Both the position numbers and the translations under genes were made by a program. Shown here one piece after another: positions 11,703 to 22,269 of a stretch of 64,000 nt of DNA. The notes below the pieces were generated by a model. It searched no databases and had not been told where the DNA came from. It saw nothing but the letters and a program-made list of their open reading frames with translations. This DNA is from Coprinellus micaceus. Its lineage: Eukaryota; Basidiomycota; Agaricomycetes; Agaricales; Psathyrellaceae. Position 1 is the stretch's first letter. Every line of letters begins with the position of its first letter. The stretch lies in assembly GCA_951394405.1 (NCBI GenBank), contig OX596337.1, positions 1,674,001-1,738,000 on the forward strand. The letters are read 5' to 3'.

Positions 11703-14700
11703 CTAGAGATTGGAAAAGATATTCCACCAGCGCTTCTTCTTCTTCGGTTTGTCCTCCTTTGCCTTGCCCTTCCCTTTGAGATCCTTCGCCTTCCCTTTGG
11801 GATCCTTGGCTTTGGCCTGCACCATTGCCTTGGCCTCTTTCTCGGTTGGGACGGTGCCAGGCCACTGTTGGGCATGGAGCTGGGCTTGTAGCTGTTTTGT
11901 GAGCATGTTTCCCTTTGGGTTTGCGATGCTCGGATTCCTGTCGCTCGCCGGAACTTTCGACTGGCGTTTGGGACCTTTCTTCTTCGGCGGCATTCTGTTA
12001 AGATTAGATCCGCAAGATTAGATCTTCGCAACACCTCCATCAAAATTCAAAACTCACTCTTCGAGATATAACACATAATCCTTCGGCTGCCTCAGGGACT
12101 TCTTCACCATATCGATCTGGGGTTGGTACATGCGCCGTACGTTCCCGGGAACGGGTAGCTTCCGCCTCCAGATGGCTACACTGTTCCCTGTGTGCGACGG
12201 AAGGTACACGAAGACAACGACGATTTGGGCCGGGTCGTAAAAGCCAACCGATTCCTGCAAGGTCTTGTCCATGGTGTTCTGAAGCACATCGAAAGTCACC
12301 CAATCGAAGATGGGTTGCGTAGGTTGGTCTGGAAGGCGGAACGACGCGTTTACGAATATAGCGCCGCGTTCACGGGTTTCTAAGAACTTGCTGAGCTAAA
12401 GCGAACAACGGGAAGGTCAACGCAAAAAGTAGGGCGATGAATGACAACGACGCACTCCAAGAGCACCCAAACCATACGCCACATTCTGCACTATGGACAT
12501 CATTAACGCAACCTGCTCGTCCTTGTCCGGAGGGAACATCCAATGGAACCGATCCTTGGCCGGCCTCTTCGTATTAAAGAATGCGTTGGTTGCAGGTGTA
12601 AAAGCTGTTCCACCGGAGTCGAGAAACTTGACGGCGTCCATATCTTGCTGGTGCTGTGGTTGAACATTCTTCCCTGCACCTCCCTTATGCATGCCCCCGC
12701 CTGGAATCCCGTGGGACCCATGAGCCATACCCATCGTGTGCGACATTGAAGTCTGGTCTCCGACTCCCCATGCTGCCGCACCTCCCCCTTGCGCAAATTT
12801 GACTTTGTGGTCATTCTCGATCCCATCTGCTCCCCACCCACCACCACCTCCTGATGCTCCCCAACCGGAATCGTTATGGGCTTCGGTTTTCCATGCGGCC
12901 CAGCTATGGTCGCCGCGCTCACCGCCCCCACCCAGGCCGTCGTCGTCGTCTTCTTCTTCTTCTTCTTCTTCTCCTCCTTCTTCGCCCCATCCCCCTCCGT
13001 TGGTCGCACCCCATCCATTAACGGTATTTCCCCACCCATCGTCCTGATGAACCTCGTCTTTCTTGGACTTCCTCTTCGATTGTTTATCAGCGGGTGGTGG
13101 GTCCCAACCATCAGCCCACCCTTTCGCGGGAGGTGCTGCCCCCCAGGCGTCGCCTGCAGCGCTAGCACCAGTCATCCCCCAGGCGCCCGATCCGTCATCC
13201 TTCTTCTTCGACTTCTTATCTTTTGTTTTGGCCTGGCCAGCGCCCCAATCATCTTCTGGCTGTCCCCAGGCTCCCCAAGCACCCATCTCATCTTGTTTGT
13301 GTCTGCTTCTCTTGCCGTGGGGTTGGGCGGCTGGTTGTGCGCCCCACGCATCCCCACCCGGAGCAGCACCCCAAGCGCCGGGGTCCTCAAACGATCTCCC
13401 CCGCCGTTGTCCAGACATTCGTCTGGGGTCGGTGGAGTGCTTCGGTTTCTGTGCAAGGTCTGCGTTAAGTAAAGAGTTATATATTTGGGTACGCTGGTGG
13501 GGAGACAGGGTATTCCTGCTTCCATCAGCGTCCTCAGGGATGGTGAACATCACCTTGGAAGTCGACGGGTGATCCCATCCACCGCCACCACCACCTCCCG
13601 CCGTGTGTCCCCAACCGCCGTCGTCCCAGTCGCCACCCCCACCGGCGTCCCATCCTCCTCCACCGCCTGGTTTCCCCCAGCTGCCTCCTCCCCCAGCACC
13701 TAGTTGTCGTCCTCCGTGTTTCCCACCTCCATTCCCACCTCCATTCCCACCTCCATTCCCCCATCCAACACCACCGGCCCCTGCATGTGAGGCAGGCCTA
13801 TGCCCCTGGCGGCCCCAGTGCTGTTCCTCCTCCCATTGACCTCCGTTCTCTTCCCACTCCTCCTCACTACTGCTCTCATCGCTGGGAGGCGCGTGCCGCA
13901 TATGCTGAGTCGGGGGCTTCCCCCCGGCTGTCCAACTCGCCCCTTTCTTGTGGTGTTGTATTTGCGGATGCCGTATCTGCCGAGGGGGAGGTTGGAAAGG
14001 TTGGGGCCGTGGTGGTGGATTTGCAGGCTTTCCCCCTCCCCACGCCATCCAAGCTGGAGGTGTCTTCATGTCCCACAGGTGTTGGGCGCGTGTACCATCG
14101 CGCATATCCTTCTCCCAGTCGGGCACCACGGGCCCCGTCCCCTTCCCCGGTGCAGGGCGAGCTTGAGATAACGGTCGATTGGAAGGTATGAATGGTGTAT
14201 GTTCGGGGAGCTTATTGTTGGCTATGTCGTGAGCCTTGGACCACAGCGAGTCGCGATTTCCAGCTATGTTAGGATTCCCTGCCTCGACCTTCTTCGCAGC
14301 TGCACTAGCAGAGGACATCTTGACGCCCTTTGCCCTCATCTCAGCTTGGGCGGCCTCTGCGGCAGCTATCGAGGACACACCTACGGGCGCGTCTTGAGGC
14401 ATCTCGGAGATACGACGCACAGCAGGCGAAGCAAGGGCGGAGGGGGCAGGGATGTTGGTAGCACCAGTATTAGGAGGGTTGTTTGCTGCCGGGGTGGGAT
14501 CCCAACCGTGCCCATGGTGGCCAATGTTGTGTTCCTGATCGTACCCAAAAGAGTCACGAGCCTGTGCAAAGTGTTCGTCGCCATCTATAGAGGGGGAGTG
14601 CCTAGATGAAGGTGAGTGTCTAGATGGAGGTGCGAGGTTTCCAAATGCAGCGTTATTCGGCGGTGGATTTGGTGCGGGCGTGCGAGATAAAGTTGGGGGC

Positions 14701-15103
14701 TGGTTTATCAATTGGCTCTGGGTGAAATCCCAACTGTCAGTGTTGGCCGTTTCGCCCCAACCGCCTCCACCACGACCCCAGCCTCCTGGTGCGAGTTGTG
14801 CGACATCATCTGGGGATTGCGTCAGAGTGCTCCAGGAAGCAAGGGTTCATGGTGTCTACCTCCGTCGTCGACGCCATGCGCCAGCGTCTCTTGACTCTCG
14901 TCCCTTCCTAGAGTCGTAAAGTACCCGAAATTTCATGTCAACGGAAGGCATGAATGGTAACGAAACAGGCACGCACCTCCCTGGGGCGGTGGTGATTTGT
15001 TGCCCCTGCGAGCAGCCTGAGAAGGGACTCCGCCTGCCTTGGGCGCTTTGGGCTCGTCAGGCTGCTGCTTGAGCTTCGTTTTCTGCTTAGTGCCCTTTGC
15101 CAT
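11703..15103 (-). CDS. WG/GW-repeat low-complexity protein with structured C-terminal domain
   Basis: Five exons (15103-14977, 14907-14860, 14809-12456, 12395-12058, 11994-11703) give about 1052 residues, with all phases closing. The N-terminus is Lys/Gln-rich (MAKGTKQKTKLKQQ). The large third exon is Gly/Ala/Pro-rich and has about twenty tryptophan-glycine pairs, such as AWGAWGQPEDDWGAG and GWGATNGGGWGEE. The C-terminal 230 residues look folded (FHWMFPPDKDEQV, FVNASFRLPDQPTQPIFDW, YDPAQIVVVFVYLPSHTGNS) and end in a Lys-rich tail (KAKDLKGKGKAKED). No named domain was recognised. Dispersed WG/GW pairs are the hallmark of Argonaute-hook proteins such as Cryptococcus Gwo1 or fission-yeast Tas3; that function is inference here. 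One acceptor choice (12395) was made to keep the frame open. Confidence 0.8.
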
Positions 15104-15693
15104 GGTTGAAAAAGAAGGCTAAGGGAAGCGAGCAACGTGTGAGATGGAATCTGGGTTGGGCAGACTTCGTCTCCGGGGATTCACCTGGCGCGTCCTCACT
15201 GCTCAGCCCAAGCTTGGTGGTATGACCTCAAGACCGTTCCAGAGTGCCTAGGAAAGGCCTCTCAGCACAGGAGCGCCGGGGCTAGAGGAAAGGATGTCGA
15301 TGCTGTGGACATGGGGGGTGCATTGATGGTCGGAATCAGGAGGACTCGGGGCGCGTGATCAACTCGCGTCGCGTGCGAAACGGAGTCACAGGCAATACGG
15401 TTAGGGGCCTCGGCGGGCGCTTGTCATGGCCGACACCACTTCCTACAGGGAACCTCAGGGAGAACCATTCAAAGACCCTTATCATGCCCAACACTGAGCG
15501 CTCATGATCACCCGCGAGTCCCGACGCACACATGAGGCTGGGATGGATATCATCATCAAAAAGGCTGTGCCTCGGCAACGCACACCAAGCTATATAATGT
15601 TGGCATCGCAGTTTTGATTCTTTAGACTGGACTCTCATCTCACCCTCAACGCACACCGTCTGTGACGGAAGACCCGGAGTCGTGCTTGCCAAC
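15104..15693. other. Divergent intergenic region
   Basis: This 590-bp interval separates two diverging genes and holds both promoters. An open frame on the minus strand (15336-15779) overlaps the neighbouring first exon and has no coding character. A TATATAAT-like sequence (around 15590-15599) lies about 100 bp before the ATG at 15694 and could serve the right-hand gene. Confidence 0.45.
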
Positions 15694-17025
15694 ATGTCAA
15701 ATCCCTGGAGGACCACTGCCATTACCAGTACCTGGACATTGCTCGGCCACCCCAAGCGCGGACTTGAGGCATCTGGCATCGATCTTTTCGGACGGGGCGA
15801 TGTGGAGGACCCTGCGGGAGCGTAAGTCCTGCTTGCCTGCCCTGCTTCATTAATCCTAGCTTACCTTTCTAGCAGAGCTTCAGCTGCCGGAGCAACTTCA
15901 TCCATCATTGTTGGAGTCCTTTTCAGTCTCGCCCTGGTCGTTTTGGCTGGTCTTGGTGTATTCTACTTCTTCAAGCAGCGGCGAGAGCGCGCAGGAGACG
16001 TAGAAAGCACTGGGCCGGAAAAGAAGCGGAATTGGTTTGCGGTGGATGGAAGTGACGAGAAGAAGGGAGTTATGGATTGGTGGAGGCAGAGTTCATACAC
16101 AATCCCCGACCGCGTTGAACCCCCGTCCTCCGCCCGTCCTCAACGAATGTCCCTTGCGCGCCTCAAGAATGCCCTCAGCCGCAAAGGGGCACTCAAGGGG
16201 CATGCCAAGAGGCCGTCGACAGACTCCACGAGCTCTGCAGGGTCTGGCGTTGGACTCATTTCCAGGATCACCAACAAGGTGACGAGTCCAACGCAGACCA
16301 TCGTCCTCCCCATGCAGACGGTTCCTCAGCCCAAGCCCCGGTATCCCAGCGTTCTCGAGCGCGGTTACCGAGTGCCTCTCTACCCAATCCAATCACCACC
16401 CGAACAGCAAGCATCGCAAGGCCGCTCCTTGACTACTCCCCGAGATGCATCACACCCACACATCCCTTCTCTTCCACCCATTCCTCAGTCAGCTGTGCCG
16501 CCCGCATCACCTCACCCGATCACGGTTGCTGAGCGCAATGTCCGAAAGAAAGTGATCGTTCCACCTCGTGCCCTCAAGATTTCCAATGGCCGACCACTTG
16601 TCCCTTTCGCTGACCGTAAAACGGGAACCCCAAGATCACCAGCTCACCGTCAACGTCGCCCCGGATTCATGAACCAGTTCAAGCACCCCTTCCTCCCCCT
16701 TAAAGACTCGGACACCGCCTTCCCAACCATCTCGGCACCCATGCCCTCTGCGGACACATCTGTAACTAACTCCAAGCTCGGTTACGGCAACGCATACCCC
16801 GCCAGCATTCGTAGCAGCAACAATGTTCCCCGTTCTGCTCCTATGGCTCCTGGTGGTCCCCGCCAGAACGCGCGTGGGTCAAGGAGGATCCCTGCCCCTG
16901 TCTATCAGACCCAGCCATCAAGGCCCTTGCTCCCCGCAACCCCGCTGCATTTGAGGGAGGATATTCGCGTTCTCCCCCCTGGTCTCTCACCCGCTGGTCC
17001 ACGATTCAGTCCCGCGCCCATCTAA
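15694..17025 (+). CDS. Single-pass membrane protein, Ser/Pro-rich cytoplasmic tail
   Basis: Two exons, 15694-15821 and 15873-17025, encode about 426 residues. The acceptor is a NAGNAG (AGCAG at 15871-15875), so use of the second AG would drop one residue. A short N-terminal ectodomain (about 50 residues, no clear signal peptide) is followed by a strong membrane helix (SIIVGVLFSLALVVLAGL) and a basic stop-transfer (KQRRERAG). The remaining 330 residues are Ser/Pro/Arg-rich and probably disordered. The layout recalls fungal SKG6/AXL2-type single-helix cell-cortex proteins, but there is no specific match. It is divergent from the WG-repeat gene and convergent with LYS12. Confidence 0.8.
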
Positions 17026-17194
17026 TCATACTGTAGTTGATCTCAGTTCTGCTTGTTGGTTCAAGCGCTGACGAAATGATGATTTTGGTTGACCCACCAA
17101 ACCCCTGTGTGTTGTTCCTTTGCCTGCGGTTCATCAAAGGTATCCAAAATCTATTGTATCCCTACAATTTTAGTGTGCGATATGGGCGAAACAT

Positions 17195-18766
<1,572 letters not shown>

Positions 18767-18859
18767 CGTTTTGGGTAGAGCAGAGATGGGGAAATGACGG
18801 AACAGACGACTCGAGCAATGCACGAAATTTGGGTTTTCGGCCGAGACTTCCGACCCACG

Positions 18860-19075
18860 CCATCAATTCAAGTTGACCGCGACAAAAGTATGCGTTGAGC
18901 TCGTTTCTTCCTGCCACGACGATCTGCTATCCCTGTGAGGCTATATGATGTATTCGCGCCATATGGAACCCGTCTAAATCGTATTCAGGTCGGGGTAGGA
19001 AGAAACAAGCTCAACGCATACTTTTGTCGCGTCCGTCATGTGGTCGACGCGCTCACTGTCAACTTGAATTGATGG
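18860..19075. repeat. Inverted repeat in the LYS12/CDT2 divergent promoter
   Basis: The left arm (18860-18915) and right arm (18994-19075) are reverse complements, sharing blocks such as ATCAATTCAAGTTGAC and CGACAAAAGTATGCGTTGAG with only a couple of substitutions. The right arm carries a 26-bp insertion (19032-19057) relative to the left. The spacer is 78 bp. Each arm lies about 85-170 bp upstream of one start codon, so the two divergent promoters are near-copies of one another. It may be a segmental inverted duplication or the remnant of a small inverted-repeat element. Confidence 0.9.
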
Positions 19076-19095
19076 CCCCACGCCGTCCCTAGTCG

Positions 19096-19101
19096 ACGCG
19101 T
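19096..19101. promoter_or_regulatory. MluI cell-cycle box (ACGCGT) upstream of the CDT2-like gene
   Basis: A perfect ACGCGT lies 60 bp before the ATG at 19161, within GTCGACGCGTTGAGCTCG. The core GTCGACGCG also occurs inside the 26-bp insertion at 19043-19051. MBF-type factors bind ACGCGT in fungal G1/S genes, which fits a replication-control gene. The regulatory role is inference. Confidence 0.45.
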
Positions 19102-19160
19102 TGAGCTCGAACCAGTTTTTGCTTCCGTCACCATTCCTGGATCGTTGGCTGTCGTTGACC

Positions 19161-20819
19161 ATGCTCCCCAGTCCGAGCTCGTCGCCGCAGGGCCCGCCCC
19201 ATATCCTAGACCCCATCACAAACATTATACCCCAGCCTCAGCTTCTACGCCAAACGTCTCTCAAGTTCTTCCCCACACCACCTCAGGAGAAGAAACCCAA
19301 ACGTCAGGCGACGTTGACGGGCTTTGGGCCCAACAAACGTATCAAGCTCACCCCAAGCCCGGTGTCGTTGCACAGCGATGTTGAGAGCAGCAGCGACGAG
19401 GAAGACTGGGAGCCTTCGGATGACGAAGAGAATGTGTTCGTGGCAGGGCCCTCGACGCGTCCAGCGCACTGTCGTGGACGAGCAGCTCAAGCCTACAGCA
19501 AGCCCACTTGTTTCTCAACACATGCGTCGGCGTCGACGCTACCCGTGCTTCAGTCATTTGTGTCATCACACAAGGCCGACGTGTTCAAGTGCCTCAGTGT
19601 TCAGCCCGACCGAAACCTCACACCTCCATACGCCTGTGCATACTCTCATGGTGCCCGAAACCGTGGGACACCTTACTTGGCCGTCGCTCACGAAGAAGGA
19701 ACAGTTCACATATTCAACACGTCAAAGCGACGCGACTGGGATGAGGGTACGTTGTATAACCTTCTTGGAGACCCATGTCGCTTACCTACCTCAGAGCCTC
19801 AACGTCAAACAATCACAAACCATTCGAATGGCGTCTTCGACCTTCAATGGGATAACTCTGACTCTAGAATAGTGACCTGCTCAGGTGACAAGTCCGCACT
19901 TATAAGTGACGTGCGTACGGGGCAATGCACGCACGGGCTCGCCCCGCAAGACAGCACCGTCAAGTGTGTTGCCTGGGACCCCAACCACCAAGACCTTCTC
20001 GCTACAGGAAGCCGCGATGGTTCAATCTGCCTGTTCGACCTTCGTGTGCATGAAGAGTCGGACGACGCACTCAATATGTCCAACCCTGTTCGCGTCATCC
20101 CATGCGCACATCAAGACGGGCCCAGAGGCAAGGGACGGGCAAAGAAGGGCGCCCCAGCGGCTCCGGGGATTACGAGTCTCCTGTATCCCGACGCCCTCAC
20201 CTATGGGCTTGTCAGCAGCGCCTCCGCTGATGGGATACTCAAATTCTGGGACCTCCGTTGCCTGACAAGCGCAAAGAAATCTCGTGCCGCCAAGCCCAAG
20301 CCCCCGCCTGTCCTCTTCTCATCCCCAATCGACCCAAGCTCCCTCCAAGGGCGACGGCCGCGAGGAATCCTCAGCCTCGCAGCTGGCCGAGGACCCACAG
20401 CTGGATACATCTTCGGCCTTGGTGCAGACTCCCAAATCCACTGCTACGCCCTGCCCAGTCTGACCCCAGATACGTCTCGGCGGTACACACACCCTAACCT
20501 CGTGTCCAGCGGAAGCTTCTATGTCAGCATTTCCGTTTCTCCGTGTGGGCGATGGCTCGCAAGCGGGGCGAACAGTAAGGACGGGAAGGCGTTCATTTTC
20601 GATGTCGCGGCTCGTCCTTCCGACATTAACCACGCCTCGAGGGGTGTACAATTGAACGGCCAGTTGGGCGAGGTGGGAGCGGTGGATTGGGCGGAGGACG
20701 CGCTGGCGACGTGTGCGGATGATGGAACCGTGAGGGTCTGGAGGCCAGATGTCGAAGTGTACAACAGTTGCCTGGAGCAGCCGGAGGAGAAACGATGGGA
20801 CTGGGCTTGGGCTGCATGA
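19161..20819 (+). CDS. CDT2-like WD40 protein, CRL4 ubiquitin-ligase substrate receptor
   Basis: Cdt2 recruits PCNA-bound substrates such as Cdt1 to the Cul4-Ddb1 ligase in S phase. The uninterrupted frame is misleading. An intron at 19747-19794 (GTACGT...CTCAG, 48 nt) has a length divisible by three and no stop; removing it joins RRDWDE to PQRQTITNHSNGVFDLQW, as in Cdt2 proteins, giving about 536 residues. WD-type repeats run from about residue 130 to the C-terminus (VTCSGDKSALISDVRTG, LATGSRDGSICLFDLR, DGILKFWDLR, LATCADDGTVRVWRPD). The N-terminal 100 residues contain two degenerate PIP-like motifs (RQTSLKFF and RQATLTGFG). Translation is taken from the first ATG in the frame. Confidence 0.87.
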   Translation: MLPSPSSSPQGPPHILDPITNIIPQPQLLRQTSLKFFPTPPQEKKPKRQATLTGFGPNKRIKLTPSPVSLHSDVESSSDEEDWEPSDDEENVFVAGPSTRPAHCRGRAAQAYSKPTCFSTHASASTLPVLQSFVSSHKADVFKCLSVQPDRNLTPPYACAYSHGARNRGTPYLAVAHEEGTVHIFNTSKRRDWDEGTLYNLLGDPCRLPTSEPQRQTITNHSNGVFDLQWDNSDSRIVTCSGDKSALISDVRTGQCTHGLAPQDSTVKCVAWDPNHQDLLATGSRDGSICLFDLRVHEESDDALNMSNPVRVIPCAHQDGPRGKGRAKKGAPAAPGITSLLYPDALTYGLVSSASADGILKFWDLRCLTSAKKSRAAKPKPPPVLFSSPIDPSSLQGRRPRGILSLAAGRGPTAGYIFGLGADSQIHCYALPSLTPDTSRRYTHPNLVSSGSFYVSISVSPCGRWLASGANSKDGKAFIFDVAARPSDINHASRGVQLNGQLGEVGAVDWAEDALATCADDGTVRVWRPDVEVYNSCLEQPEEKRWDWAWAA

Positions 20820-20984
20820 TCCGGCTTAGATGGTTATGGCGAGCTCCGCGTTATTCCTTCCTGCGATTAGTTTATAAAAGTATAGGCAAGTATGGATTGC
20901 AAGTAAGGTATCCCAGGTAATATGAAAGCAGTGGAAGGTATGCAAAGTGCAGCGAAGTCGAATTATATGCGATGAAACGATGAA

Positions 20985-21868
20985 TCATTTCTCTTGGATG
21001 GCATTTACTAGCCTATGACAAGCTCATGAGTAAGCTCATTTCCGTTTCATAGTCTGATTACGCACCAATCTAACCCGTCCTCCAAACCCTGGCCCGAGAC
21101 AGCACAGCTGCCCCGGACACTCCACGGCCGTGACGTCTCCCCTCCTGCGAGCCCCAGCTGCTCGCTTATTTCTTCGGGCTTCAGCGCGCCTTGGACGTCT
21201 TGCTTGTTGCAGAATACCAGTAGGGGAACGCCCTTGAGTTCTTCCTCCGAGAGCATCGTCAATAGCTCCGTCCGCGATGTTGGTAGTCTTGCATGATCGG
21301 AGGAGTCGATAACGTAGATAATTGCTGAGGTGTTGGGGAAGTAACACCGCCAGTAGGGTCTGCATAACAAGAGCAACGAAGAGCATGAGCATTGGGACAA
21401 TGCGATTCAGACAGTGGACCTCCCACTCACCGAATACTTGATTGACCTCCTAGATCCCACACTTGGAACTTGATATTCTTGTACTCCACAGTCTCGACGT
21501 TGAACCCAATAGCTAGAGGTCGTCGAAGGAGAGGGATATACAGTCGGCGTGAGCTTCATTCCTCACCAACTCGATCACGACGCACTGGGAATTGTTGAAA
21601 CCACTTCACCGATCTGGCGTCACACACGACAATGGGGTTGTCGGTCAACCAAAGAGCCTATTCATAGTACAGCCTGTTTTGCTCACCTGTAACCGGTACA
21701 GAATCGTTGTCTACGCATAACGACGCCACATCAGCATTTGCCCATCCTAAAAACCGCACACAAACGTACCTTTCCTGCCGAGTCCAAGCCCAACATCAAG
21801 ATCCTCGTATCCTGCTCCTGCCTCCAATTGAGGAGCCGGCTAAAGATGCTCGAGAACGTCAACCCCAT
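20985..21868 (-). CDS. ARL1: ARF-like small GTPase ARL1
   Basis: ARL1 is a Golgi GTPase that recruits GRIP-domain golgins. Six exons (21868-21770, 21710-21687, 21613-21586, 21512-21431, 21359-21066, 21012-20985) encode 184 residues, with three micro-exons of 24, 28 and 28 nt. The N-terminal MGLTFSS has Gly2 for myristoylation. Visible GTPase motifs are GLDSAGKT (P-loop, split across intron 1), TIPTIGFN (switch I, split across intron 3), WDLGGQ (switch II), NKQD, and SCAVSG near the C-terminus. SSIRPYWRCY after switch II points to ARL1 rather than ARF. The last micro-exon restores the expected WLVNAIQEK end; without it the frame would stop early in intron sequence. Confidence 0.94.
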
Positions 21869-22269
21869 CCCTGGAAGTCTATGTGTATCCGAACGAGGAA
21901 GGCAAATGAAATAGGAAGGGGGAAGGAAGGAAAGGACACAGAAAGCGAGATGGTGGTGTGATTTGAGAGTGCAGGGGCGGACGGACGAGCTGCAACACGT
22001 CAAAGTACTGCCGCCGGATCCACGTGAACATGGGCGCTTTGGCACGCCGCCACAGCGCCTCATCATTCCTTTCCAGGGACTTGAAGGCTGGGATACTTAC
22101 CAGATGGAATCACCGTTATGGGTGGGGGCTGCCTTGGGGCTACCAGACACTGCTCATGAGGTAAATGGGCATGTGGATGGGCGTATCGTAGAAAATGTGG
22201 TTCATATGTGAGAAAGCCAGGAAGCAGAACCTGATTCCGACTATCATTGCAGCAGATACAACACTGTCC
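21869..22269. other. Intergenic region upstream of ARL1
   Basis: These 401 bp separate the ARL1 start from the SET gene stop on the same strand. They should hold the ARL1 promoter and the SET gene's 3' UTR. No credible frame or repeat was seen. Confidence 0.5.

Noticed and set aside
13060..14200. Several long plus-strand frames within the WG-repeat gene
   Set aside because: They are antisense to a Gly/Trp/Pro-rich exon, which suppresses stops; the minus-strand frame is longer and splices correctly at both ends.
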